DNA of 64,000 bases from Amycolatopsis sp. 2-15 (GTDB lineage: Bacteria; Actinomycetota; Actinomycetes; Mycobacteriales; Pseudonocardiaceae). Made by a program: the position numbers and the translations under genes. Location of the stretch: assembly GCF_030285625.1 (NCBI RefSeq), contig NZ_CP127294.1, forward strand, positions 3,792,001 to 3,856,000. The letters run 5' to 3'. Under the pieces are notes generated by a model. That model saw only the letters and a program-made list of their open reading frames with translations, was not told the DNA's origin and did not search any database. Below, in pieces: positions 16,474 to 25,380 of this stretch. Each line of letters begins with the position of its first letter. The first letter of the stretch is position 1.

Positions 16474-16896
16474 GTGGACGACGACATCGAGGACAACGCC
16501 GACACCGGCGTGCTCGACCCTGAAGACACGCTCGAGGACGGCGATCCGTACGACGAGGGCTACTCGCCGCCGGAGAAGCCGTTCGAGGTCGACGAGTTCG
16601 GCACCACACCCGAGGAAGAGCGCGAAGGCGAAAGCTGGGAGGGCCGCCTCGCCCGCGAGGTGCCCGACCTGCAGCCCGAGGAGGGCGACGACCTCGGCGA
16701 CAGCGAGGACACCGACGGCGAACTCATCGACGGCGAACTCGGCGACTTCCGCGCAGGCCGCCTCGTCGCCGCCGACGAAGGCTCCGGCGAAGACTCCGAC
16801 GACGAGCTCTACGCCTCGGACGTCGGCATCGACGGCGGCGCCGCCTCCGCGGAGGAAGCCGCCGTCCACGTGGTCGACGACCCCGAGGGCTACTGA
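16474..16896 (+). CDS. acidic protein, DUF5709-like
   Basis: A 140-residue, strongly acidic, low-complexity protein rich in Asp, Glu and Gly. It contains DTGVLDPEDTLEDG and a SPPEKPF segment followed by EREGESWEGRLAREVPD, which is the arrangement of the actinobacterial DUF5709 family. No function is known; it is probably cytosolic and largely disordered. GTG at 16474 follows GAGAGGAG. It stands alone after recQ. Confidence 0.8.
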   Translation: MDDDIEDNADTGVLDPEDTLEDGDPYDEGYSPPEKPFEVDEFGTTPEEEREGESWEGRLAREVPDLQPEEGDDLGDSEDTDGELIDGELGDFRAGRLVAADEGSGEDSDDELYASDVGIDGGAASAEEAAVHVVDDPEGY

Positions 16897-17218
16897 GCAC
16901 CGCCGAGCACCGCTGAGGTCAAGGTGGTGCGGGACTTCCCGTACCACCCCCTCCGGCTGACTCCGCCTGACATCGGCTGACGCGGGTCCGCACAGCGAGG
17001 CCACCCGGACCTCGGACCGGCACGTGGCGCCGGGGAGATCGCGCCGCCTCTTCGCAGGGTCCCGACGCGCACCCGCCACTCGACCACATTCCGCGAGCGG
17101 CGAGCGACCTGGCTCGGAGGCGCGGGGGAGTGGGCGCGGCTGTTTCGCTGACGTTTGTCGTTGACCTCGTCGCTCGGTCGGATTCCGCGAGCGGGCAACA
17201 GCCGCAAAAACCTAGGAG
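16897..17218. other. intergenic region, 322 bases, no gene seen
   Basis: No credible coding frame is seen. It begins with a hairpin (16923-16948) that would end the upstream transcript; the rest is GC-rich DNA with a short CCGCGAGCGG element seen twice (near 17093 and 17186). No promoter can be assigned because the next gene points leftwards. Confidence 0.6.
16923..16948 (+). terminator. hairpin terminator candidate
   Basis: A 10-bp stem with one G-U pair (16923-16932 with 16939-16948, 6-base loop) lies 27 bases after the DUF5709 gene and is followed by a C-rich stretch. Confidence 0.55.
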
Positions 17219-17506
17219 TCACGCGTTCCGCGCGATCTCCTCCAGCCAGCCGGTCACCTTCGCGCAGATCGTGGCCTCGCCGCCGCGCGTGTGTTCCACC
17301 AGTTTGTCCTGCGACCACAGCATGGCGGCGATCACACCGTGGCGCACCGGCGTCAGGCCGATCTGCCAGGGGCCGTGGTGCCACTCCGCCGTGCTCCACT
17401 GGCCGGTCGTCGGACTGCGCTCGAGGGTCCAGGCGGGGCCGGCGGCCAGTTCGGCCACCGTTTTCGGGGCTCGCCACTGCCGCACGGGGTTGCTGTCGGT
17501 GCTCAT
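17219..17506 (-). CDS. hypothetical protein, 95 aa
   Basis: No family is recognised. The protein is 95 residues, Trp-rich (six Trp), begins MSTDSNPVRQW and ends in an amphipathic helix LVEHTRGGEATICAKVTGWL. There is no signal peptide or membrane segment. Codon use is like the neighbours (strong GC at third positions), which supports a real gene. It lies behind the LysR gene on the same strand, 113 bases away, with no sign of coupling. Confidence 0.6.
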   Translation of the reverse strand: MSTDSNPVRQWRAPKTVAELAAGPAWTLERSPTTGQWSTAEWHHGPWQIGLTPVRHGVIAAMLWSQDKLVEHTRGGEATICAKVTGWLEEIARNA

Positions 17507-17619
17507 CGGGGTCCCTCGGGGTGCGCAGGAACGGGGTCGTGTCGCGAGAGCGGCGGTCCGGCCGCGAGAGCGGGAAGTCAGCGCACGGCGGCAACCCTTT
17601 CGTTCAACTCCCGTTCACT

Positions 17620-18507
17620 TTAGCGGCCCGTGAGGTGTGTTTGCGCATACTTCCGGAAAGCGGCGACGAGGCGGCTGCGGTCGTCGGCGCGGGTGGCGAG
17701 CACGACGTGCGCCGGTTCGACGTCCTCCAGGACCACGGAGGTGAGGTCGGGACGCAGGAGACGCACATCGTGACCTGCGGAGATGGCCACGGCCTGACCG
17801 GCCGCGACGAGCTCGAACTTGTCCTCCAGCGCTTCGATCACGGGCCCGTCGGGCGCCGGCCGGCCGTCGGGCCGCGGTTCGATGCGCCAGTACGCGCTCC
17901 ACGCCGGATCGGAATCACGCACGCGGGGCAGCGGTTCGTCGGCGATGTCGTTGATGCTCACCGACTCCTTGCCCGCCAGCCGGTGATCGAGTGGGAGAAT
18001 AACCACACGCGGCTGGTCGTAAAGCACCGTGACGTGGAGGCCTTCGGTCGCGAACGGCAGCCGGCTCACGACGACGTCCACACGATGCTCCAGCAGCGAA
18101 GTCGGCACGTCGTCGAACGCGACGTGCAGCGTCTGCACGTCGGCGTCCGGGTGTCGGTGGCGCATCTCCCGGACGGCGGGCGTGACGATGAGCCCGCCCG
18201 AGTACCCGACGGCCAGCCGGCTGGGCTGCGCGGCGGCCCGCGTGCGCGCGATGGCCTGCGCCGCGGTGCGCAGCAATGCCTTCGCCTGCGGCAGGAACAC
18301 CTCACCCGCCTCCGTGAGCCGGCTGCCCTGCGGCGTGCGGTCCAGCAGTCGCGCACCGAGCTGCTGCTCGAGCCGGCGGATCTGGCGGCTCAGCGAAGGC
18401 TGGGTCACGTGCAAGGCCTCGGCAGCGCGGCCGAAGTGCTTGTGCTCCGCGACGACCGTGAAGCAGTGCACCAGCCGGAGGTCGAGGTCGACCGGATGTT
18501 CGGGCAC
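17620..18507 (-). CDS. LysR family transcriptional regulator
   Basis: A 295-residue LysR regulator. The winged helix-turn-helix is DLRLVHCFTVVAEHKHFGRA then LHVTQPSLSRQIRRLEQQLG (residues 8-50). The effector domain begins LAVGYSGGLIVTPAV and shows the type 2 periplasmic-binding fold. GTG start at 18507. Divergent from an SDR gene across 125 bases containing a palindrome, so that SDR-LLM pair is the likely target. The co-inducer is unknown. Confidence 0.9.
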   Translation of the reverse strand: MPEHPVDLDLRLVHCFTVVAEHKHFGRAAEALHVTQPSLSRQIRRLEQQLGARLLDRTPQGSRLTEAGEVFLPQAKALLRTAAQAIARTRAAAQPSRLAVGYSGGLIVTPAVREMRHRHPDADVQTLHVAFDDVPTSLLEHRVDVVVSRLPFATEGLHVTVLYDQPRVVILPLDHRLAGKESVSINDIADEPLPRVRDSDPAWSAYWRIEPRPDGRPAPDGPVIEALEDKFELVAAGQAVAISAGHDVRLLRPDLTSVVLEDVEPAHVVLATRADDRSRLVAAFRKYAQTHLTGR

Positions 18508-18538
18508 GGTGTGATTCTACCTGTGGTGATGCACAAAG

Positions 18539-18554
18539 CGTATTGCGCGATACG
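18539..18554. promoter_or_regulatory. candidate LysR binding site
   Basis: Inverted repeat CGTAT-N6-ATACG in the LysR/SDR divergent gap. It fits the interrupted-dyad T-N11-A type of LysR sites and lies 79 bases before the SDR start. Confidence 0.55.
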
Positions 18555-18632
18555 AAGGTTTCATTGGCCGATGCGCGGGACCCGACGGCAGGGTGGAAGG
18601 ACCAAAACATCCCTTGTTTGAGGAGCAACACC

Positions 18633-19529
18633 ATGCGTGTGTTTGTCACCGGCGCGACCGGGTTCGTCGGCTCCGCCGTCGTGTGTGAGCTGCTCGGCGC
18701 CGGCCATCAGGTGCTCGGGCTGGCGCGCTCCGACGCGTCGGCCGCCAAGCTGACCGCGGCCGGCGCCGAGGCCCACCGCGGCAGCCTCGAAGACCTCGAC
18801 AGCCTGCGCACCGGCGCCGCCGCGGCCGACGGCGTGGTCCACACCGCGTTCGTCCACGACTTCGGCGACTTCGAGCGCTCCGTCGGCACCGACCGCCTCG
18901 CGATCGAGACGATCGGCGAGGCCCTGGCCGGAACCGGCCGCCCGTTCGTGATCAGCTCCGGCACCCCGGCCACTCCCTGCGGCGTGGCGACCGAGGACAC
19001 CATCCCCGAAGGCGGCAGCCTCGCGGCCGGCCGGTTCGCGTCCGAAGAGATCGTGGTTTCCTTGGCAATGCGGGGAGTCCGCGGCTCTGTCGTGCGGTTG
19101 CCACGGTCGGTCCACAGCGACGAGGACCGCCACGGCTTCGTCCCCTTGCTCATCGAGACCGCCGGCACCCGCGGGGTCTCGGCTTACCCCGGCGACGGCG
19201 CGAACCGGTGGCCCGCCGTCCACTGCCTGGACGCCGCACGGCTCTACCGCCTGGCTCTCGAACACGCCCCGGCCGGCACGCGCCTGCACGCCGTCGGCGA
19301 CGAGGGCATCCCCGTGCGCGAGATCGCCGAGCGCATCGGCAAGCACCTCGGCCTGCCGATCGAGTCCGTCCCGGGCGATCAGGCGGCCGAGCACTTCAGC
19401 TGGCTGGGCCCGATCTTCGCCGCGGACATGCCGGCCTCGAGCGCCCGCACCCAGGACCAGTTCGACTGGCAGCCAACGCATCCCGGACTGCTGTCCGATT
19501 TGGACGCCGGCCACTACTTCGCCCGCTGA
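18633..19529 (+). CDS. NAD-dependent epimerase/dehydratase-type SDR
   Basis: A 298-residue extended SDR. TGATGFVGSAVV at residues 6-17 binds NAD(P); VHTAFVHDFGDF and the SSGTPATPCG region follow, but the usual YxxxK is not obvious, as in the YwnB/NmrA-like atypical subgroup. The C-terminal domain includes GDEGIPVREIAERIGKHLGLP, typical of the family. The ATG at 18633 has GAGGAG upstream. Its stop shares one base with the start of the LLM gene (TGATG), so the two are translationally coupled and probably act on one substrate. Confidence 0.85.
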   Translation: MRVFVTGATGFVGSAVVCELLGAGHQVLGLARSDASAAKLTAAGAEAHRGSLEDLDSLRTGAAAADGVVHTAFVHDFGDFERSVGTDRLAIETIGEALAGTGRPFVISSGTPATPCGVATEDTIPEGGSLAAGRFASEEIVVSLAMRGVRGSVVRLPRSVHSDEDRHGFVPLLIETAGTRGVSAYPGDGANRWPAVHCLDAARLYRLALEHAPAGTRLHAVGDEGIPVREIAERIGKHLGLPIESVPGDQAAEHFSWLGPIFAADMPASSARTQDQFDWQPTHPGLLSDLDAGHYFAR

Positions 19530-20383
19530 TGGCCACGTTCGAAGCCGGCCCGGTCGGTGTCTGCCTTCCGGTCACCTTCACCAGCGCGCCATCCGCCGAC
19601 GACCAGCGCACCGCTGTGCGCCGTCTGGAGCGCGCCGGCTACCACGCGGCGTGGACCAACGAGGTCATCGGCAAGGACGCCCTCGCCCAGCTGGCGGTGC
19701 TCCTCGGCGCCACCGAGACCTTGGCGTTCGGCACCTGCGTCGCCAACATCTGGGCCCGGGCGCCCCAGACCGCGCACGCCGCCGCTTCCTTCCTGGCGCA
19801 GGCTTTCCCGGGTCGGTTCACGCTCGGTCTCGGCGTCGGATGCCCGCAGCAGGCGTCGAGTGTGGACCGCCCTTTCGGGACTCCTCTGGCGACCATGCGG
19901 TCCTATGTGGAAGGCATGGCAGCGGAAACCCGGCCACCCGCGCCGGACGCCCCGTACCCGCTCATCCTGGGCGCCAACGGCCCCAAGATGCTCTCCCTCG
20001 CCGCCGACGTCGCCGACGGCGCACTCCCCGCCGGCCTGCCTCCGCAGCACACGGCTCTCGCCCGGCGAGCATTGGGCCCGGACAAACTCCTGGTCGTGGC
20101 GCTGTCGATCGCGGACTCGTTCGAGACGGCCCGCCAAACCGTGTCGAACTGGCTCAGCCGCCCCGCTTTTCGGGCAACACTCACGGACCTCGGCTACCCC
20201 GCCGAGCCCACCGACGACCTGGTCCGGACCCTCGTCGCCTTCGATGGCCCGGACCACGTCACCGCCACCGTCCAAGCGCACCTCGACGCCGGCGCCGACC
20301 ACGTCACCCTGCTTTCCCCGGTGGGCACGGAGTTCGGCCCGGGCATCGACCACCTCGTGGCGCTCGCCCCGGCGCTGCGCTGA
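19529..20383 (+). CDS. LLM class (F420/flavin-dependent) oxidoreductase
   Basis: A 284-residue bacterial luciferase-like TIM-barrel protein. It shows ERAGYHAAWTNEV near residue 35, LGATETLAFGTCVANIWAR near 55-75, and FTLGLGVGCPQQ then PYPLILGANGPKMLSLAADVADG, the flavin-phosphate-binding region. Many actinobacterial members use F420. It is coupled to the SDR gene by a TGATG overlap. Its stop codon directly abuts the stop of the convergent lipoprotein gene, with no base between. Confidence 0.86.
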   Translation: MATFEAGPVGVCLPVTFTSAPSADDQRTAVRRLERAGYHAAWTNEVIGKDALAQLAVLLGATETLAFGTCVANIWARAPQTAHAAASFLAQAFPGRFTLGLGVGCPQQASSVDRPFGTPLATMRSYVEGMAAETRPPAPDAPYPLILGANGPKMLSLAADVADGALPAGLPPQHTALARRALGPDKLLVVALSIADSFETARQTVSNWLSRPAFRATLTDLGYPAEPTDDLVRTLVAFDGPDHVTATVQAHLDAGADHVTLLSPVGTEFGPGIDHLVALAPALR

Positions 20384-20977
20384 TCACAACCTCCCGGCGA
20401 CCGTCTTCGCCAGCGCGGCGTAACCGTCGAGAAACGCGTCGCTGGGAGCGCGGCGGAATGCCAACTGGGCGATCCGGATCAGCCCGTGACTCCGTTTGGC
20501 GATGGTGATGGTGGTCGTGCCTTGGGCGGTGGCGCAGTAAACGGCGTCGTCGGTGAGCGGCTTTGGCTCGTCGGCGCAGCCTCGAGCCGAACCCCGGAAA
20601 GCAGCATCCGGCGAGTCGAACCCCGGCGCATCGCCGACGCCCAGCTCCACCAAAGCCGCGTGGGAATCGAGGGCGCGGTGATACGAACAGGCGTATAGGG
20701 TGACACCGCTCTGCGTTTCAGGTTCTTCCTCGATGCTTTCGAAGCTGTTGCCGTCCGCGAGCTCATGCTGGACTTCGCCAGAGTCCAGGAACGGGCACGC
20801 CGCACTGAGCCGCTCGGGCGACGCCGCCGCCACGAACGACGTCGTCGTGGGTCCGTCCACTGTCGTCGCCGCACCGCCGGCAGCACACCCCGCGGCGGCC
20901 ACTCCCACAAAAACGACGGCGACAAGTCTTCCGGGCCAACGTGTGGCCTTTTCCGTCGAACCAGACCGGGTGCTCAT
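20384..20977 (-). CDS. secreted lipoprotein of unknown function
   Basis: A 197-residue protein. The N-terminus has positive charges, a hydrophobic stretch LVAVVFVGVAAAGC and a lipobox ending in Cys (AAGC near residue 31), so it is exported and lipid-anchored. The mature part opens with SAACPFLDSGEVQHEL and has further Cys residues (YACSYH, RGCADEP, VYCATA), probably in two disulfides. The layout recalls actinobacterial DUF2020/DUF3558-type lipoproteins, but I cannot assign a family. The ATG at 20977 is chosen because it opens the signal peptide; the frame stays open further upstream without a sensible start. Confidence 0.7.
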   Translation of the reverse strand: MSTRSGSTEKATRWPGRLVAVVFVGVAAAGCAAGGAATTVDGPTTTSFVAAASPERLSAACPFLDSGEVQHELADGNSFESIEEEPETQSGVTLYACSYHRALDSHAALVELGVGDAPGFDSPDAAFRGSARGCADEPKPLTDDAVYCATAQGTTTITIAKRSHGLIRIAQLAFRRAPSDAFLDGYAALAKTVAGRL

Positions 20978-21176
20978 CGCCCGATCACAACCGCTCGGTG
21001 AGGGTTTCGGCCACGCGTCACCGGCCTGTCGTTCACCACCGAATCCGCCCGGGAGCTCCTCGGCGCGGTCCTCCTCGACCAGATCCTGTCGATCGGCACC
21101 GGGTGCGCCCACGAAATCGCGTTGCGGCGCGGTTTCCGTGACCGTCCAGTATCTCACCGCGAAATTGGAGTGACCC

Positions 21177-21201
21177 CCCCGGGCCGGCGACAGGCCCGGG
21201 G
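21177..21201 (-). terminator. hairpin terminator candidate for the protease gene
   Basis: A perfect 9-bp GC stem (21177-21185 with 21193-21201, 7-base loop) lies 15 bases beyond the protease stop on the minus strand. Confidence 0.6.
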
Positions 21202-21215
21202 CCACCCCGCTCATC

Positions 21216-22709
21216 TCAAGCCTTCGGTTTCGTCAACCCACACCCTGCCAACGAAAGATCCACCGTCGACCCAGCCCCGAGACACGCCGGAATCTCGGCG
21301 GTCTGCTGCCCGTAAGACCGGCCCATGTGGACGGTGACCACACCGTTCTCGTCGACCTCGCACGGATTGTCCACAGTGCATACCTGGCCCAAGTCGTTGG
21401 ACGTGTTGTGGATGCCCACGACCTGGCCGGTGTGCGGGTCGAGCACGGGTGAGCCGGAATCGCCGCTGCCGGGGGTGCAGTCTTCGCTGTACTGGATCGC
21501 ATTGTGCTGCGTGTAGCCGCCCTCGCGGAGTTCAGGGACGATGTTCGCAACCGAACACGCCCAGGTCTTCCCGTGCGTGCCCGAAAGCACGTCGAGCTGG
21601 TCGGCTTGCTGGGGTTCGCGCGTGCCGAGTTCGAAGACCTTCGCGCCAGCGGCGAGCTGCGCGTAGGTCTTGTCCACTTGGTACAGGGCGACGTCGGTGC
21701 CGGTCATGGTGGCGTACAACAGCTTCGTGGTGTGCAGGGTCGCCTTGATCCCGCCCGACGCGGACAGCACCGCGGCGTCGCGGGCCTCCGCGCGCTCGGT
21801 CACCGCCGAGCCCACGGCGGGGTGGTCGCCGGCGATGCAGTGGCCGTTGGTCAGCAGCAGGCCGGGGTCGTCCGGACCGGCGCCGGCCTTGCGGACCAGT
21901 GACCCCGCGCACGAGCCCAGGTTCACGGCGCCCTCGAGCGTCGGGTGGCGTTCCGCGATGGTCTCGCGCACCCAGTCGGCATACGCGGGCACGTTCGTGT
22001 AGATCCCCGGCCCGTTGTCACCACCGCTGACGACACCCGCCAACGTCCACGCGCCGCCTTCCTTCACGAGCGCCGGGCCGCCGGAGTCCATGTTGGTGGG
22101 GCCCACCTTGCCGTCGAGTGCGCCGATGCACAGGTCGCTGAGCGAAACCAGACAGGTCGATGTTGGTTGGACAACAGTGTCGGCCTCGCGCAGGTGGTCG
22201 GGGTAACACTGCGGCGCGGCCTGGTCGCAGGTCATGCCCCAGCCCATGATGCGCGCGCCGGTGCCCGGCGCCGGGGCCTTCGCGCTGATCTTGATCGGTG
22301 CGGCCTTCGCCGGGTGTGCCAGCTTCAGCAGCGCGATGTCCTTGCCGAAGATGTGCGGAAGGGTGCCGTTCGACCGCCGCACGAACTTCTCGACCGCGAT
22401 CACCTCACCGCCGGACGACGCGCTCACCGATCCCAGCCGCACCGACCAGTCGTGCGGGTAGCCGACCTGGGTCTCGAGATCGTTGCGGGCGCAGTGCGAC
22501 GCCGTCACCACCCATTGCGGCGCGACCAGCGTCACCCCGCACACATGCCCATCGGGCCGGGGCGAGTCGGCCGGCCGGTTCAGCGACCCGGTGAACGGAT
22601 ACGCACGCGGAGATGGGGCTCCGCCGACAATCGCTGTTGCCGGAGCAACACCCAACGCGGTCACGGACAACGCGGCCGCCACGACGGCCAGCACACTTCG
22701 GAGTTTCAA
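21216..22709 (-). CDS. secreted protein with two trypsin-like (S1) protease domains
   Basis: A 497-residue exported protein. A signal peptide (LAVVAAALSVTALG, cleaved near ATA) is followed at once by IVGG, the mature trypsin N-terminus, so there is no propeptide. Domain 1 has the triad in VTASHC, DIALLK and NMDSGGP; the residue before the Asp is Met where trypsins have Gly193. Domain 2 is a second, diverged S1 domain with LLTNGHC, GTDVALYQ and GSGDSGSP. Both triads are complete. The TTG at 22709 is chosen because GAGGGAG lies six bases before it; a GTG at 22724 is an alternative. The substrate is unknown. Confidence 0.85.
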   Translation of the reverse strand: MKLRSVLAVVAAALSVTALGVAPATAIVGGAPSPRAYPFTGSLNRPADSPRPDGHVCGVTLVAPQWVVTASHCARNDLETQVGYPHDWSVRLGSVSASSGGEVIAVEKFVRRSNGTLPHIFGKDIALLKLAHPAKAAPIKISAKAPAPGTGARIMGWGMTCDQAAPQCYPDHLREADTVVQPTSTCLVSLSDLCIGALDGKVGPTNMDSGGPALVKEGGAWTLAGVVSGGDNGPGIYTNVPAYADWVRETIAERHPTLEGAVNLGSCAGSLVRKAGAGPDDPGLLLTNGHCIAGDHPAVGSAVTERAEARDAAVLSASGGIKATLHTTKLLYATMTGTDVALYQVDKTYAQLAAGAKVFELGTREPQQADQLDVLSGTHGKTWACSVANIVPELREGGYTQHNAIQYSEDCTPGSGDSGSPVLDPHTGQVVGIHNTSNDLGQVCTVDNPCEVDENGVVTVHMGRSYGQQTAEIPACLGAGSTVDLSLAGCGLTKPKA

Positions 22710-22785
22710 CGGGCTCCCTCTCACCTGTGGATCACAGAACCCGCTCAGACTCCTCACCCTGTGTGCGCGCACCTCGACCGGAACG

Positions 22786-23515
22786 TCACGATCCTGTGAC
22801 AGCGCCCCAGAACTGCTGCAGCACCGACACGACGCGACCGGTCCGGTCGTACATCCACCAGTGCCCCATCCCGTCCAGGAGCTCGACGCGCGCTCCCAGC
22901 CGGGCAGCCACATCCCGCGAGCGCATCTCGTCGTCCACGCGGTCGGCTGTCGGCACGAGGATCAGCCCGGGCGCCGACGTGCGCGAAGGTGCCCACGAAG
23001 CCGCGACGTTCGGCACCGCCGAGCGGTACAGCCCCAGAATGCCCCGGCTCATGTCCTCGTCGAGCGCGGCGGCCATCTCCGCCGCGGCCGCCGCAGGCAC
23101 GCCGTTGCCCAGCATCAACGACTCCCCGGGATCGGCCTCCCTCCGGTGGCGCAGGGAGTCCTCGCCATCGCCCGGAGAAATGAGCGTCGTCGCCCACGGG
23201 TGCCACGCGTAATCCGGGTGGAACACACTCCCGACGTCCGCGACCCAGCTGCGCGGCGGCACCTCGCCGAGCGTCGCCACCCGGAGTGTCGGCAGCGCAC
23301 CCCAGTCGTGCCCGACGAGGTCGATCGGCTCGGTGATCTTCGCCAGCTCCTCCGCCAGCCATGCGGCGTACGCGTCCTTTGCCGGGGTGAATCCCGCCGG
23401 CAGCGCCGCACCGAACCCCGGCAACGCCAGTGCCACCGACGGCCCCGCCCACGGCCTCCCGCAGGCCGTCCCAGATCACGGCCGTCTCCGGAACTCCGTG
23501 GACGAACACTCGCAT
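22786..23515 (-). pseudogene. alpha/beta hydrolase, frameshifted
   Basis: Two overlapping frames together make one alpha/beta hydrolase of about 242 residues. The start (ATG 23515) gives MRVFVHGVPETAVIWDGL, a typical first strand and oxyanion His-Gly; the fold continues only in another frame with ALALPGFGAALPAGF, the nucleophile-elbow-like region DLVGHDWGALPT (Asp is the likely nucleophile, as in haloalkane dehalogenase and epoxide hydrolase relatives) and the His-bearing GMGHWWMYD. The frames join at the G/C run 23443-23450, and removing one base would restore the gene. Either a sequencing or assembly error or a recent null allele. Confidence 0.8.
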
Positions 23516-23553
23516 GTTGTCCTCCTCACCCAGGCTGTCGCTTTACGGCCACG

Positions 23554-24384
23554 CTAGCCCGGCGCCCACGGCAGCACGGCTCCGTAGCGGATCAACTGGC
23601 CGTAGTGATCGGGGTCGGTGGGTGAAAGGGCAAGGTCGAGGAGCGGTACCGCCGCTGTCGCCGGCGTGGGCGCCGTGCTGACGTCCCACCACAGCGCTGA
23701 GGTCGGCGTGTTCATCATCCCCGGGCACACCGCCGCGAGCAGGATCCCGCGCTCCGCGTCGCCGGCCAGGCGCGTCGAGGCGAGCGCGCGCACTGCCGCC
23801 ACCTGCCCGATCTTCGAGGGGATGTTCACGAACCCTGGCCACGCACCGCCGCGGGCGCTGCCGTCCGCGACCGCGTCGCGCCAGTTCGCGACAGTCTTGT
23901 CGACGTCGTCCAGTGAGGTCAGGGCGTCGAAGCGATCGTGCAGTACTGGCGCCAGGTAGTGCAGGGTGCCGAGCGAGCTGGCGACGACGAGCAGCTTGCC
24001 GCCGTCCCGCAGCAGCGGGGCGAACGCCCGCATCACCCTCGTGGTGCCGAAGTTGTTGACATCCGTATAGGGGCCCACGATCTCCCGCGGGTCGTCGTCG
24101 GGGCCGACGCGCATCACAGCGTTGCCGAACACGACATCGACTCCGCCGTGGCGTTCGCTCAACACCGTGGCGAGCCGGGTGACGGACGCGGGATCGGCCA
24201 CGTCGAGCAGTTCACTTCGGACAGTCGCCCCGCCCGCGGGCAGTGACTCCACAGCCTCACCGATCCGGCCGAGATCCCGTCCCGTGAGGTAGACAGTGTC
24301 CTGCGTGGACAGACGCTGCGCGAGCCCCTCGACGAGCGCCAGGCCCAACCCTTGTGTGGCCCCGGTGACCACTGCGACGGTCAT
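23554..24384 (-). CDS. SDR family oxidoreductase (carbonyl reductase-like)
   Basis: A 276-residue short-chain dehydrogenase. TGATQGLGLALVEGLAQ (residues 8-24) binds the cofactor, GNAV replaces the usual NNAG, and the catalytic Ser sits in VVASSLGTLH. The stretch from PVLHDRFDALTSLDDVD to FVNIPSKIGQVA shows the inserted segment of animal and plant carbonyl reductases (SPR/CBR type), with IPSKIG in place of YxxxK. Its start overlaps the upstream SDR stop by ATGA. Second gene of a two-SDR operon. Confidence 0.85.
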   Translation of the reverse strand: MTVAVVTGATQGLGLALVEGLAQRLSTQDTVYLTGRDLGRIGEAVESLPAGGATVRSELLDVADPASVTRLATVLSERHGGVDVVFGNAVMRVGPDDDPREIVGPYTDVNNFGTTRVMRAFAPLLRDGGKLLVVASSLGTLHYLAPVLHDRFDALTSLDDVDKTVANWRDAVADGSARGGAWPGFVNIPSKIGQVAAVRALASTRLAGDAERGILLAAVCPGMMNTPTSALWWDVSTAPTPATAAVPLLDLALSPTDPDHYGQLIRYGAVLPWAPG

Positions 24385-25310
24385 GCTCGCACCAGATCTT
24401 CCGTGAGGTTCCACAGCCGCGCGGCACCGTCGGGGTCGAGGGCGTAACGCGCGACACCGTGCAACTGTGGCGCTTCCCCGCGCCGGTCGATGGTCGGCGT
24501 CTCCGCACAGTCCACAAAGTACCGTCCGCCGATGCCTTCCAGCAGGGGAGATGTGGCGACCAGCACCGACGTCGCCGCACCCTGTTCCGGGGTCTTCATC
24601 AGTTCGGGCGGGACGGTCCCGCTGCCGCGGCCACTCGTGTGGCGCTGAAGGTTGGTGAAGATCCCGCCCGGCATGACGGCGTTGGCCGTGATTCCGTCCC
24701 GAGCCCAGCGACGCGTGGCCTCGACGGCGAACAGCACGTTGGCCGTTTTGGACTGTCCGTAAGCGAGCCAGGGGTCGTAGCGGCGGAAGGCGAAGTTCAC
24801 GTCGTCGAACACCACGGGCGAGAGCTGGTGTCCGCTCGAGCTGACCACGACCACGCGGGCCGAGCCGTCGGCGGCCAGCGCGGGGTACAGTCCGGTGGCG
24901 AGCAGGAAGTGTCCGATGTGGTTGGTCGCGAACTGCCACTCCCACCCCTGCTCGGTGTACTGGTCGGGGCTCGCCATCACGCCGGCGTTGGCGACGAGGA
25001 CGTGCAGCGGACCGTCCCAAGCAGACGTGAAGGCGGCGATCGAGGCCGGGTCGGTGAGGTCCAGCTCCGCGACGCGCACCGCGGTGCTGCCGGTGCTCGC
25101 GGTGATGTCCTTCGCCGTGCGCTCGCCGGCGGCGACGTCGCGGACGGCGAGGGTCACCTCGGCGCCGGTCGAGGCCAGGGCGCGAGCGGTCTCCACTCCG
25201 ATCCCGGACGACGCCCCGGTCACCACCGCGCGTCGCCCGCGGAGCTCGATGCTTTCGGCCACTTCCGCCGCCGTGCTGGCGAAGCCGAAGGGGGTCTGGA
25301 TCAAAGTCAT
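24381..25310 (-). CDS. SDR family oxidoreductase (retinol dehydrogenase/WW-oxidoreductase-like)
   Basis: A 309-residue classical SDR. TGASSGIGVETARAL (residues 33-47) is the cofactor site, ANAGVM follows near residue 108, catalytic Ser is in VVVSSSGH, and the YxxxK is AYGQSKTAN. The N-terminal 25 residues before the Rossmann fold and the C-terminal length match the WWOX/retinol-dehydrogenase-like bacterial group. First gene of the two-SDR operon and divergent from the LysR gene at 25381, its likely regulator. Confidence 0.9.
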   Translation of the reverse strand: MTLIQTPFGFASTAAEVAESIELRGRRAVVTGASSGIGVETARALASTGAEVTLAVRDVAAGERTAKDITASTGSTAVRVAELDLTDPASIAAFTSAWDGPLHVLVANAGVMASPDQYTEQGWEWQFATNHIGHFLLATGLYPALAADGSARVVVVSSSGHQLSPVVFDDVNFAFRRYDPWLAYGQSKTANVLFAVEATRRWARDGITANAVMPGGIFTNLQRHTSGRGSGTVPPELMKTPEQGAATSVLVATSPLLEGIGGRYFVDCAETPTIDRRGEAPQLHGVARYALDPDGAARLWNLTEDLVRA

Positions 25311-25380
25311 ACTTTCACGCTAGGTAGGCACGGAGCATGCTGCCAGCGAAAGTTCGTCAAGTCTGGTATGCGTAACTGTC

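Noticed and set aside
14819..16609. Long open frame antisense to recQ
   Set aside because: No motif is seen and the sense strand carries a complete helicase.
20978..21215. Possible coding remnant on the plus strand with a plausible helix (TGLSFTTESARELL) and a tail VTVQYLTAKLE in another frame
   Set aside because: Two frames would have to be joined, no family is recognised, and the strand is opposite to both neighbours. It could be a relic but cannot be supported.
22725..22800. TGTCACA on the minus strand before the protease gene as a fourth ECF-like promoter
   Set aside because: The TCTTGTC half-site at the 13-base spacing is absent; the match is to the -35 half only and lies in the hydrolase stop region.
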